From: a virus
IMG/VR virus record: IMGVR_UViG_3300012005_000003
Location: 13,041 to 77,040 of that record
DNA length: 64,000 nucleotides
Direction: 5' to 3' (one strand)
In this document: positions 49,560 through 56,309 of the stretch, one piece after another
How the letters are laid out: each line of letters begins with the position of its first letter
How positions within the stretch are numbered: position 1 is the first letter of the stretch
Notes under the pieces: model-generated
What the model was told of the DNA's origin: nothing
The model's database searches: none
What the model saw: the letters and a program-made list of their open reading frames with translations, nothing else
Position numbers and translations under genes: made by a program

Positions 49560-49756
49560 CTTCTAATGTCTGTTTCCAATAAATCTTTAACTTTAATCCA
49601 ATCTTCTGCTAGGTCTAATGCTGTTTCTAATGTCAACCAATATTTTACTCTGTATGATCTGTAATCAGTTATGATGAGTTCACATGCTTTGATTGCAAGT
49701 CTAGTATTTCCAAAAGTGTCTATAAGCTTATCTGCTTGTTCTTGATGATTTGTCAT
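49556..49756 (-). CDS. Unknown protein, 66 aa
   Basis: MTNHQEQADKLIDTFGNTRLAIKACELI is helical, with the second helix ALDLAEDWIKVKDLLETDIRR. Small helical proteins with DKLIxxFGxxxLAxxxCxxII are found in phages and bacteria. Overlaps by four bases at both ends with neighbours. Confidence 0.65.
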   Translation of the reverse strand: MTNHQEQADKLIDTFGNTRLAIKACELIITDYRSYRVKYWLTLETALDLAEDWIKVKDLLETDIRR

Positions 49757-50151
49757 GCCGTTATGCTAATTTTGTTTTTATTTTTCCATTCTAGAAACTC
49801 TTCTTCTGTAGCAGGTTCCAATTTATTAATATTGTATTCTTCATTTTTGTATCCTTTTAATATAAACCCTTTGATAAAAGGGTTTGTTGTTTCAGTTTCA
49901 CAAATATATCCAACTACTGGTAAAATATCACCATTTTGCCAATATCCATTACTGTTGATAATTCTACAATACTTGATTGTGAATATGGCATTAAAATCAG
50001 ATAATCTTCCTTGGTACCATTTCAAAGGTTTGAATACATCTGTATATTTATCAAAAGATCCTTTAGTTTCGTCAACAACATCATTGACTTTATATTCTGA
50101 ACCAGGATATAAACTTAACACCAGGTATCTTTTTGTTTTCCAATTTATCAT
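49753..50151 (-). CDS. Unknown protein, 132 aa
   Basis: MINWKTKRYLVLSLYPGSEYKVNDVVDET starts with strands; later NGYWQNGDILPVVGYICETET and ATEEEFLEWKNKNK. A mixed alpha/beta small protein. No family recognised. Confidence 0.6.
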   Translation of the reverse strand: MINWKTKRYLVLSLYPGSEYKVNDVVDETKGSFDKYTDVFKPLKWYQGRLSDFNAIFTIKYCRIINSNGYWQNGDILPVVGYICETETTNPFIKGFILKGYKNEEYNINKLEPATEEEFLEWKNKNKISITA

Positions 50152-50153
50152 AT

Positions 50154-50591
50154 TTAATAACCGTGATATAGATTTAACATTAATGCAGGTTTCAAATCTC
50201 CGATATGTTTTCTGAATTTTTTCTCAAATTTATTTTTAGCTATTTCTAGTTTTTTTTCTGAAATGACGCTATAATCATTGTTTGCATATTCGTCATGACA
50301 AGCTACATGAATACCTATCACCTGATCGATGATTGGTCCATCTTGTGTCATATTAAACAAAAAAACTTCGTTTTTTAATTCAGGAAAGAGATTACAATAT
50401 TCATCTTTTAAATTGAATATTTCATTTGTGAATATATTCTGAACTTGTTTTATAACATCAAATCCTTTTTTACCGGTTTTTAATCCAGATTTAAGATCAT
50501 GTAGATCATATTCTTGTCTAGTTTCTATAGTTTTGAAAACTTGATCATATCTGACACCGTAGTATAAATTTGCTGTTGATGATAAACACAT
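50154..50591 (-). CDS. Unknown protein, 145 aa
   Basis: Begins MCLSSTANLYYGVRYDQVFK and continues with helices and strands (EVFLFNMTQDGPIIDQVIGIH). HVACHDEY has a His-Cys-His triplet of unclear meaning. First gene of the minus-strand block 50.6 to 46.3 kb; the 80-base gap to the divergent leader-bearing gene at 50674 holds both promoters. Confidence 0.62.
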   Translation of the reverse strand: MCLSSTANLYYGVRYDQVFKTIETRQEYDLHDLKSGLKTGKKGFDVIKQVQNIFTNEIFNLKDEYCNLFPELKNEVFLFNMTQDGPIIDQVIGIHVACHDEYANNDYSVISEKKLEIAKNKFEKKFRKHIGDLKPALMLNLYHGY

Positions 50592-50673
50592 GAATTTGAT
50601 AAATTATCGTTAATTGACCAAAATTAAGCAATATTTCATTAATAATTTAGCCATATTCTCTAATATATAATAA

Positions 50674-51147
50674 ATGATTTACAAATTTAAAGAATTCTTA
50701 AATGAATCGAAAAAACCAGAGCCAGATCTGAAGGCTCTTGAAGCTCTGTTGGAAGAATACAGATCCGAAATGGAAGAGGAGGAAGAATGGTCCGATAACA
50801 AGGAATGTTTTAAGGGATCTTGTCAGGATGTTACCAATAGATTAGAAACATTTTTGGAAGATGCTGGTTATGACGCAGTTCGCACCCGAGGATACTACAC
50901 TAATGCTGGAGATGATTACTATCCAGATATGGATAATTGGGATCTGGACGATATAGAATGGTTTCAGAAGAAGTATGATAAAAATGATGGAAGTTCTAAT
51001 GGATTGAAATTTCCTCACTGGTGGATAGAAGTTTTCAATTCAAAATATATCATAGATCTAACAGAAGATCAGTTTCATCCAGGTGAAGAAGATGATTACA
51101 GAATAGGAATTTATAAAAAACCAGTAAAATATTACAAGAAAGGATAA
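50674..51147 (+). CDS. Leader-bearing papain/transglutaminase-like protein, 157 aa
   Basis: MIYKFKEFLNES is a strong leader with cleavage after Glu11. The rest resembles a small cysteine-protease/transglutaminase-like family: CFKGSCQDVTNRLETFLEDAG (Cys50) as in GxCxxxSxxLxxxLxxxG, PHWWIEVFNSKYIIDLTEDQF with His115 and Asp128 as the remaining triad. Some relatives act on peptides or isopeptide bonds. The insertion of about 45 acidic residues between Cys and His is longer than usual. If packaged, it would be delivered into the host as an enzyme. Start preceded by CTAATATATAATAA. Confidence 0.62.
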   Translation: MIYKFKEFLNESKKPEPDLKALEALLEEYRSEMEEEEEWSDNKECFKGSCQDVTNRLETFLEDAGYDAVRTRGYYTNAGDDYYPDMDNWDLDDIEWFQKKYDKNDGSSNGLKFPHWWIEVFNSKYIIDLTEDQFHPGEEDDYRIGIYKKPVKYYKKG

Positions 51148-51447
51148 ATGAAACATATCAAATCATACATAAACACTGATATCAGATTATTTGAGAGTTT
51201 TGAAAATAAATTTGTAGGAATACACTGCAGTCCTAAATCTTTGAATCATGATGATTTCTATGGCAAGATCTTGAATGAATATTACATGATGTTCAAACAG
51301 ATCTTAGAACTTGTGCAATATGATTATAAGCAAGCTAAAGAATTATTAACAAAAATAGAATCATTTGCAGATGGAATAAGTCTTGCAGATGACAGTATAG
51401 ATCTAGTTTTTGAAATTGAGGAATTCTTTGCTGATAACAATCTATAA
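51148..51447 (+). CDS. Leader-bearing unknown protein, 99 aa
   Basis: The ATG at 51148 follows the stop of the papain-like gene with no gap. MKHIKSYINTDIRLFES matches the leader at the front and has a later L-F-E-S, so the site is shifted by a few residues. The body is helical (MMFKQILELVQYDYKQAKELL). Immediately beyond the stop the same frame stays open (WIFVSKGDTMTKYGDN) and leads into the small gene at 51475, so a stop-codon change could have split one gene in two. Confidence 0.65.
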   Translation: MKHIKSYINTDIRLFESFENKFVGIHCSPKSLNHDDFYGKILNEYYMMFKQILELVQYDYKQAKELLTKIESFADGISLADDSIDLVFEIEEFFADNNL

Positions 51448-51474
51448 TGGATATTCGTTTCTAAAGGTGACACA

Positions 51475-51633
51475 ATGACAAAATATGGTGATAATTGCTA
51501 CAATGTTTATTTTAAAGACTTACGTAATATATATTCTATGCAAGATGAACTGACTGATGATGCTATGATCTATATATACAATTCAAAAACTGATAAACCG
51601 ATACTTAAAAACCTAAACGATGAAACATATTAA
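51475..51633 (+). CDS. Small unknown protein, 52 aa
   Basis: Too short for simple gene finders but coding in character: MTKYGDNCYNVYFKDLRNI, then DELTDDAMIYIYNSKTDKP. The same frame reads in from the preceding gene's TAA (51445-51447), so it may be the downstream half of one split gene. Its end overlaps the ATG of the next leader-bearing gene by 14 bases. No family recognised. Confidence 0.5.
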   Translation: MTKYGDNCYNVYFKDLRNIYSMQDELTDDAMIYIYNSKTDKPILKNLNDETY

Positions 51634-52510
51634 ACTTTTTGAACAATTCATTAATGATCATAAATTGGATATTAATAGCGATATCCAATGTTATAATATA
51701 CTCAAAGAAACAGAAAAATCTTATATAAAAACAGATGTAACAATAATAGACAATGATTTTGATCATGATGATATAGAATACAAAAGAACTAAAGCTTACA
51801 AACTGGAATATTTTGTCAATTGGATGGATTTGGAAACATCATCAGATCCAGATACTGATAAATTTGATAACATTATTGAAGCTTATGAAAATGCTCAGTT
51901 AGAAGGTAATTGGTTGAATGGACATACAGAACATGTGAAAACAATAGATCTTATGTTTAAAGAAGTTTGGTTGAATTCTGATGATTCAGAATATGATGAA
52001 ACTGGAAAAATATTAAATATAGAAGAAGCAAAAAATATAAAGGTTTTAAATCAATTTATAACATCTCTTGAGCTTGGAACAAACGACGTCATCTATATAA
52101 AATCTTTTGGAAAAAGAGATGATAATGCAAAAGATTTAGAAGCTGAAGTTTATGTTCATATAGGTAAAGATCTAGAAAGATTATTCACTGCTGAAAATGG
52201 TCAAAAATATAAAATAGTTCATGCAGGAAGAGGAAAATATTCTAAATTGATCATAGAAGATAGTGAAGGTGAAGAAATTGATAGCATCAAATTAAGAATT
52301 TCAGATCATACATACAATCCATCTAATAACGATGATGAATCAAGAAGTGGAAAATTCATATCAATAGAGATAGCGAATGTTAATCCTACTAAAAATAGAT
52401 TCAGAACAGCTTATTCGTTAAGTTTTGATGGAGAAAATACATATTCAGAAGTTCTAGATTGTGTGAATGACAGGATTGATGACATAATAAAAAATATAAT
52501 TAAATTGTAA
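51620..52510 (+). CDS. Leader-bearing unknown protein, 296 aa
   Basis: MKHIKLFEQFINDH has the leader with IND in place of INE. The body is large: an acidic first half (IEAYENAQLEGNWLNGH, NSDDSEYDETGKI) and a beta-rich second half in which LRISDHTYNPSNNDDE may be a functional loop. It ends with FRTAYSLSFDGENTYSEVL. No enzyme family recognised. The next gene starts directly after its stop (52511), implying coupled translation of consecutive cargo genes. Confidence 0.7.
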   Translation: MKHIKLFEQFINDHKLDINSDIQCYNILKETEKSYIKTDVTIIDNDFDHDDIEYKRTKAYKLEYFVNWMDLETSSDPDTDKFDNIIEAYENAQLEGNWLNGHTEHVKTIDLMFKEVWLNSDDSEYDETGKILNIEEAKNIKVLNQFITSLELGTNDVIYIKSFGKRDDNAKDLEAEVYVHIGKDLERLFTAENGQKYKIVHAGRGKYSKLIIEDSEGEEIDSIKLRISDHTYNPSNNDDESRSGKFISIEIANVNPTKNRFRTAYSLSFDGENTYSEVLDCVNDRIDDIIKNIIKL

Positions 52511-53113
52511 ATGAAACATATCAAACTATACGAACAATTCGTAAATGAATCATTAACATATAATGATGTTCAACAATATTTAAAAAAAATAGATCCTAAA
52601 TTGACCGATCTTTTTAATGTCCTCACAACATTGATGACATGGTCTGGTAGTAACACTGTAGGTGGATATGACCAAGAACAAATGACCTCAACTATTAAAA
52701 ATGTAAAAATGTTAAAAAAATATTTTAAAGTTAATGATATTCCAAAAGTTTTATATAGAGTGACATCTGAAGAGCGAGATTTTAGATTTAAACCAGGCTT
52801 TATTATAGATAGTCCTGTTTTTAATTCTGGGCCAGGTTGGAGTTCAGGCTTACATGTTATGAATACTAAAGACGATAGCCAAATAGCAATTAAAATAATA
52901 AATCCTGAAAAATGTTTGGGTGTTTCTTATAAAGAATTAATAAAATTATTAGAAATACTTAAAAAAAATATGGGCCAAGAATACAAAAAATGGTTTTCAG
53001 GAAGTACTATGGAATATTTTAAAGATGACAAAGAATGTTATATACTTAATGGAACAAAATTAGAAATTATCAGCATTAGTAACGATAATATATTAACTTG
53101 TAAAGCTATATGA
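52511..53113 (+). CDS. Leader-bearing, possible ADP-ribosyltransferase-fold protein, 200 aa
   Basis: MKHIKLYEQFVNES is a good leader with V in place of I/L before the Glu. After a helical part, KVLYRVTSEERDF (Arg83) could be motif R, NSGPGWSSGLHVMN motif S, and KECYILNGTKLEIISIS (Glu175) resembles the ExEVLLxxGTKFxVxxI strand of many toxins with this fold. Only one Glu is found where ExE is usual. Alternatively it may be an unrelated protein, as motif S is weak. Cotranscribed with its neighbours. Confidence 0.5.
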   Translation: MKHIKLYEQFVNESLTYNDVQQYLKKIDPKLTDLFNVLTTLMTWSGSNTVGGYDQEQMTSTIKNVKMLKKYFKVNDIPKVLYRVTSEERDFRFKPGFIIDSPVFNSGPGWSSGLHVMNTKDDSQIAIKIINPEKCLGVSYKELIKLLEILKKNMGQEYKKWFSGSTMEYFKDDKECYILNGTKLEIISISNDNILTCKAI

Positions 53114-53139
53114 TTGTTATAAAAATATTAAAGAAATAA

Positions 53140-53685
53140 ATGAAACATATCAAACTATTCGAAGATTTCAACAAAGAATCTGAAAAAATATACAGAAATA
53201 CTAATATACAATGGTTATTGAAATTCCTCAAAAAAGGAGAAATAGACAGATATAAAGAAAACAGGTTTATATCTTTCTCGTTTGAGCCAGACAGTGGAGG
53301 ACAGGACAATTTCGGAGATACTCATATAGAATTCGATTCTAACGAAGTGTTCAAACAGGGTGCTGTAGCTATAGAATATGATGAAGATTTCTTTGAAGAA
53401 AATCCTGACATATCAGCTTATGTGACAGGTTTTAAAAATGAAGATGATTATTATAAAAGTAATGATTACAAAGACAAAGAAGACTTTGAACAGAATGGTC
53501 ATGATGATGCAAATACTCTCATGTGGTCATCCAATATAGAAGGCTATGAAGGTGAAGCCGAAATAGTCATCAAGAAACTTGAATATATACCTGGTATGAT
53601 CACCAAAGTAGTTTTAGACAAACCTATCAGTAAAAAGGATATGGAATTTATAGAATCTTTTGACATACCAGTAGAACTAAAATAG
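53140..53685 (+). CDS. Leader-bearing ADP-ribosyltransferase-like protein, 181 aa
   Basis: MKHIKLFEDFNKES is a leader with NKE in the site. The rest matches the R-S-E plan: EKIYRNTNIQWLLKFL (Arg19), NRFISFSFEPD (Ser45/Ser47), and EGEAEIVIKKLEYIPGMITK (Glu139 and Glu141, ExE). The distance between motifs and the closing strand MITKVVLDKP agree with small phage ADP-ribosyltransferase folds. Arg19 lies near the predicted cleavage point, so cutting at Glu13 would leave it just inside the mature protein. Of the three candidates this is the best one. The substrate is unknown. Confidence 0.6.
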   Translation: MKHIKLFEDFNKESEKIYRNTNIQWLLKFLKKGEIDRYKENRFISFSFEPDSGGQDNFGDTHIEFDSNEVFKQGAVAIEYDEDFFEENPDISAYVTGFKNEDDYYKSNDYKDKEDFEQNGHDDANTLMWSSNIEGYEGEAEIVIKKLEYIPGMITKVVLDKPISKKDMEFIESFDIPVELK

Positions 53686-53689
53686 AAAC

Positions 53690-54190
53690 ATGAAACATAT
53701 CAAATTATACGAAGAATTCTCTAAAACCAATGAAACGGTTTTAAGAAACGACCTTCCAAAGATAAAATCTTTCATAGACAAATTATTGGCTATGGTAAAG
53801 GACTCAGAACTTGTAAAAGACATCAAGAATTTTGTGTCCAACCACGAGATAGATCCTTATCCGTACACGTTCGAAACTTTCATAAAAGATCTTAAAGCTC
53901 AGTTCAGCAGCAAGGTTGATTTTTCAAGCATAGTCGAAAGTGTCAACGAATCTAAACAGAAAGTGAAATCTGATAAGGAAGATAAACTACTTTACAATAA
54001 CGATTCTAATCATATTGATTTCGATGTATATAAACCATCAAAAGAAGGAGTTTATAAAGTTTACATGACATCCAAGAATGGCAGAAATACACGTCATGAC
54101 AAAGCTCACTGGAATGGTTCTGAATTTGAAACAAGTAAAACATTTGGCTTGAGAAATGACCAGATAACACATTTCGAAAATAAAATATAA
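53690..54190 (+). CDS. Leader-bearing unknown protein, 166 aa
   Basis: MKHIKLYEEFSKTNE keeps the leader front, with the site drifting to KTNE. The first 90 residues are helical, and a second L/V-x-E-like stretch occurs at FSSIVESVNESKQK. The C-terminal 60 residues (VYKVYMTSKNGRNTRHDKAHWNGSEFE) are beta-rich and basic. Its last codons (FENKI) and the hairpin behind them are duplicated around 55100. Function unknown. Confidence 0.68.
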   Translation: MKHIKLYEEFSKTNETVLRNDLPKIKSFIDKLLAMVKDSELVKDIKNFVSNHEIDPYPYTFETFIKDLKAQFSSKVDFSSIVESVNESKQKVKSDKEDKLLYNNDSNHIDFDVYKPSKEGVYKVYMTSKNGRNTRHDKAHWNGSEFETSKTFGLRNDQITHFENKI

Positions 54191-54195
54191 AAACG

Positions 54196-54242
54196 GAGCT
54201 TATGTGTTTAAATTCATATTATATATTTAAACACATAAGCTC
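54196..54242. repeat. Long hairpin, copy 1 (47 bases)
   Basis: GAGCTTATGTGTTTAAAT pairs with ATTTAAACACATAAGCTC over 18 bp. It follows the gene ending at 54190 and has a T-run only on the minus strand. An equal hairpin with one compensated pair difference is at 55122-55168. Confidence 0.85.
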
Positions 54243-54277
54243 TAAAAAACAAAACAAAACAAAAAAAATGATAAAAA

Positions 54278-54919
54278 ATGATAAAAAATTTCAAACAATT
54301 CTTAAATGAATCATCAAAAAAATCTGATGATGAAGCTATGAAAATGATAATTGATTATTTTTCTGATAATGGAATAGAATTATCAGATCATAATGAGATT
54401 GGTCTAGATTATAATGATGATAAAGTTATAAAAAGACATGTAGTAAGCCACCCAGAAACTTACATAAATGTTTTACCGGATGGTTCATTTTGCGTCACAA
54501 GTGGTAATGAAAAATCGTTATCTATGTATTCATATACTAGAAATTTAAAAACAACATTAAAAAATGCTAAAGAATGTTTCTTTAGCTATAAAGATTCTAA
54601 ATCTTATAAAGAATTTTCTGCTGTTTTAGACTATATGGAAAATATTGGTTATAAAATACTTTATAACACAAAATTGTATGCAGATGGTAATGTCGAAAAT
54701 AAAAAAGGTGTAATTTTTAAACTTTCTTATCTATCATTTCACGATAGGGCTCCAGAATATGTATTAGTACCTAAATTTATACTTGATATTTTTATTAAAA
54801 GTCAACGTAGTATTTCTGCGTTTATTCCTAGTTATGCGCCTTTAGATCTTGGAAGTTTGAAAGAAAGAGCTAAATTATGGCTTAATATTGAGGAAAAAGA
54901 TCTTCCTGTAGAGGAGTAA
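54278..54919 (+). CDS. Leader-bearing unknown protein, 213 aa
   Basis: MIKNFKQFLNES is a strong leader with cleavage after Glu11. An identical ATGATAAAAA ten bases upstream (54268) is out of frame, indicating local duplication at the start. The body has helices and strands (YINVLPDGSFCVTSGNEKSL, GVIFKLSYLSFHDRAPEYVLVP). No family recognised. A strong terminator follows at 54984. Confidence 0.72.
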   Translation: MIKNFKQFLNESSKKSDDEAMKMIIDYFSDNGIELSDHNEIGLDYNDDKVIKRHVVSHPETYINVLPDGSFCVTSGNEKSLSMYSYTRNLKTTLKNAKECFFSYKDSKSYKEFSAVLDYMENIGYKILYNTKLYADGNVENKKGVIFKLSYLSFHDRAPEYVLVPKFILDIFIKSQRSISAFIPSYAPLDLGSLKERAKLWLNIEEKDLPVEE

Positions 54920-54983
54920 TCTAAAAACTAGAAAGCCTATATGAAAGGATGATCAGATCATACATACTGTTTCTACGGAAAAA

Positions 54984-55010
54984 GGCTCTACCAAAATAGA
55001 GCCTTTTTTT
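54984..55010 (+). terminator. Rho-independent terminator
   Basis: GGCTCTA at 54984-54990 pairs with TAGAGCC at 54997-55003, with seven T. An A-run before it lets it work on the minus strand as well. Confidence 0.9.
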
Positions 55011-55023
55011 GAATATATAGTTC

Positions 55024-55116
55024 ATGATAACAATCAAAGAAAAATGCTCAGATCTTGTAATACAACCACTGACAATGGACCAAGTGTTAAGTTTATCTTT
55101 CGAAAATAAAATATAA
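55024..55116 (+). CDS. 30-residue remnant frame before hairpin copy 2
   Basis: ATG at 55024 follows TATATAG and gives MITIKEKCSDLVIQPLTMDQ, ending SLSFENKI. The final codons and next 50 bases equal the end of the gene at 53690-54190. Either a new small gene or the scar of a duplication that placed a start next to an old gene end. Confidence 0.35.
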   Translation: MITIKEKCSDLVIQPLTMDQVLSLSFENKI

Positions 55117-55121
55117 AAACA

Positions 55122-55168
55122 GAGCTTATATGTTTAAATTCATATTATATATTTAAACATATAAGCTC
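55122..55168. repeat. Long hairpin, copy 2 (47 bases)
   Basis: GAGCTTATATGTTTAAAT pairs with ATTTAAACATATAAGCTC. Compared with copy 1, one G-C pair has become A-T on both arms, so pairing is preserved. The next gene starts 19 bases later. Confidence 0.85.
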
Positions 55169-55186
55169 TAAAAAAACAAAAAAAAC

Positions 55187-55498
55187 ATGAAACACATGAA
55201 ACACATCAAATTATTTAAAGATTTCTTAAATGAGTCATTCAATATTACATCTGAAAAAGATGATAATTATGAAAAAACAGACATTGTTATAGATATAATA
55301 GCAGGAAATTCAGGATTCGTAGGAACTGTAAAAGGGACCTATGATAATAAAAAAGTTGATGCAACTATTTTTTATGGATATGAAAAAGGCTCTCAATTTT
55401 TATCAATAGAAGACGATAATCTTACTAACGATGATATTGAAATGCTTACTGATATTATTGAAAATGATGAAAATTTTATAAAATCTACCAATGAATAA
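55187..55498 (+). CDS. Leader-bearing unknown protein, 103 aa
   Basis: MKHMKHIKLFKDFLNES repeats ATGAAACAT at its start, so translation may begin at 55187 or 55196. The FLNES site is complete. The small body is acidic and beta-rich (IVIDIIAGNSGFVGTVKGTYD, KVDATIFYGYEKGSQFL). Last of the plus-strand leader-bearing run. Function unknown. Confidence 0.72.
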   Translation: MKHMKHIKLFKDFLNESFNITSEKDDNYEKTDIVIDIIAGNSGFVGTVKGTYDNKKVDATIFYGYEKGSQFLSIEDDNLTNDDIEMLTDIIENDENFIKSTNE

Positions 55499-55534
55499 AA
55501 AATTACAGAATCTAAACAAAGTTTAACTTTGAAA

Positions 55535-55681
55535 ATGATTGTAGATACTTTAATAGAAGGAATCAATGAAATGATTTATGAAAGAGTTGGAGAATTAGAA
55601 TCAATTCCAGAATTCAAAGATGTACCAGATGTTGAAAATATCATACGGAAAGAAGTCATTAATAAATTACAAAAATTTTAA
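55535..55681 (+). CDS. Small helical protein, 48 aa
   Basis: MIVDTLIEGINEMIYERVG leads to IIRKEVINKLQKF, charged and amphipathic helices. It ends five bases before a terminator at 55686, which supports a real transcript end. It lies 36 bases after the preceding gene. No family recognised. Confidence 0.5.
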   Translation: MIVDTLIEGINEMIYERVGELESIPEFKDVPDVENIIRKEVINKLQKF

Positions 55682-55685
55682 AACT

Positions 55686-55715
55686 AAAAAGCCTCTAAAT
55701 TTAGAGGCTTTTTAG
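55686..55715. terminator. Rho-independent terminator
   Basis: GCCTCTAAA at 55691-55699 pairs with TTTAGAGGC ending at 55708, flanked by A5 and T5, so it can work on both strands. It closes the leader-bearing run. Confidence 0.85.
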
Positions 55716-55770
55716 TTTTTAAACTATTCCTAAATTCTGTAATAAAAATAAACAATACAAAAATCAAACA

Positions 55771-56166
55771 ATGTTAAAAGTAAAAACTAAATTAGGCCAA
55801 AGCAAAATTGCAGGTACAGGATTATTTGCAGATCAGTTCATTCCAAAAGATGCAATCATCTGGCAGTATGATTCAGATCATGATAAATCATATACTCAAG
55901 AACAATTAGATAAAACAGAAGGCTTGGATAGAGATTTTCTGAACACTTACTGTTTCAGATTTGATGGCTTATATTATCTGTGTATCGATAATTCAAGATT
56001 TTTCAATCATTCGGATAATCCTAATTGTTATTCATCTGAATTCAGTTCTGGTAATCTTGGTTACACAAAAGCCTTGAGAGATATAGAAATAGGAGAAGAA
56101 CTGACAGATGATTATCTTGGTTTTGGTTTGACTGATGAAGACAAAGAATGGAACAAACAATACTAA
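55771..56166 (+). CDS. SET-domain protein, 131 aa
   Basis: SET proteins transfer methyl groups from S-adenosylmethionine to lysines. Core motifs: IAGTGLFADQFIPKDAIIW (13-31), RFFNHSDNPNCYSS (76-89), and ALRDIEIGEELTDDY (101-115), all in order. The length of 131 residues is a minimal SET domain without a post-SET Cys cluster. Phages rarely carry one; a target on host or phage proteins is unknown. It lies alone after a terminator and overlaps a possible small gene at its end by 19 bases. Confidence 0.85.
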   Translation: MLKVKTKLGQSKIAGTGLFADQFIPKDAIIWQYDSDHDKSYTQEQLDKTEGLDRDFLNTYCFRFDGLYYLCIDNSRFFNHSDNPNCYSSEFSSGNLGYTKALRDIEIGEELTDDYLGFGLTDEDKEWNKQY

Positions 56167-56309
56167 ACATAAAGATAGAAAAATATAATATATTCGAAAA
56201 AGTACCAGTTCATGGATATACAGAAAATAATATGATATTAGGTCCTTATTCTTGTAAAGAAGATGCAGAAAAAGCTTCAGCTTTTTCTGCAAATATTTAT
56301 TTTCTATAA
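56148..56309 (+). CDS. Possible small protein, 53 aa
   Basis: ATG at 56148 lies inside the end of the SET gene. MEQTILNIKIEKYNIFEKVP, then MILGPYSCKEDAEKASAFS, has the look of a real protein (GPYxxKExAEKA is frequent in small bacterial proteins). It overlaps the end of the convergent synthetase gene by 13 bases and contains a 12-bp inverted repeat (about 56267-56292) that may act as a terminator. Confidence 0.42.
   Translation: MEQTILNIKIEKYNIFEKVPVHGYTENNMILGPYSCKEDAEKASAFSANIYFL

Noticed and set aside
54196-54242. The hairpin as a normal plus-strand terminator
   Set aside because: The stem is followed by A-rich sequence on the plus strand; a T-run is found only on the minus strand, where no gene ends. 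Kept as a structured repeat instead.
56032-56292. An 86-codon minus-strand frame rich in Phe and Leu near the SET gene
   Set aside because: It is antisense to the SET gene and to the small frame after it; hydrophobicity arises from complementing Lys/Glu codons.
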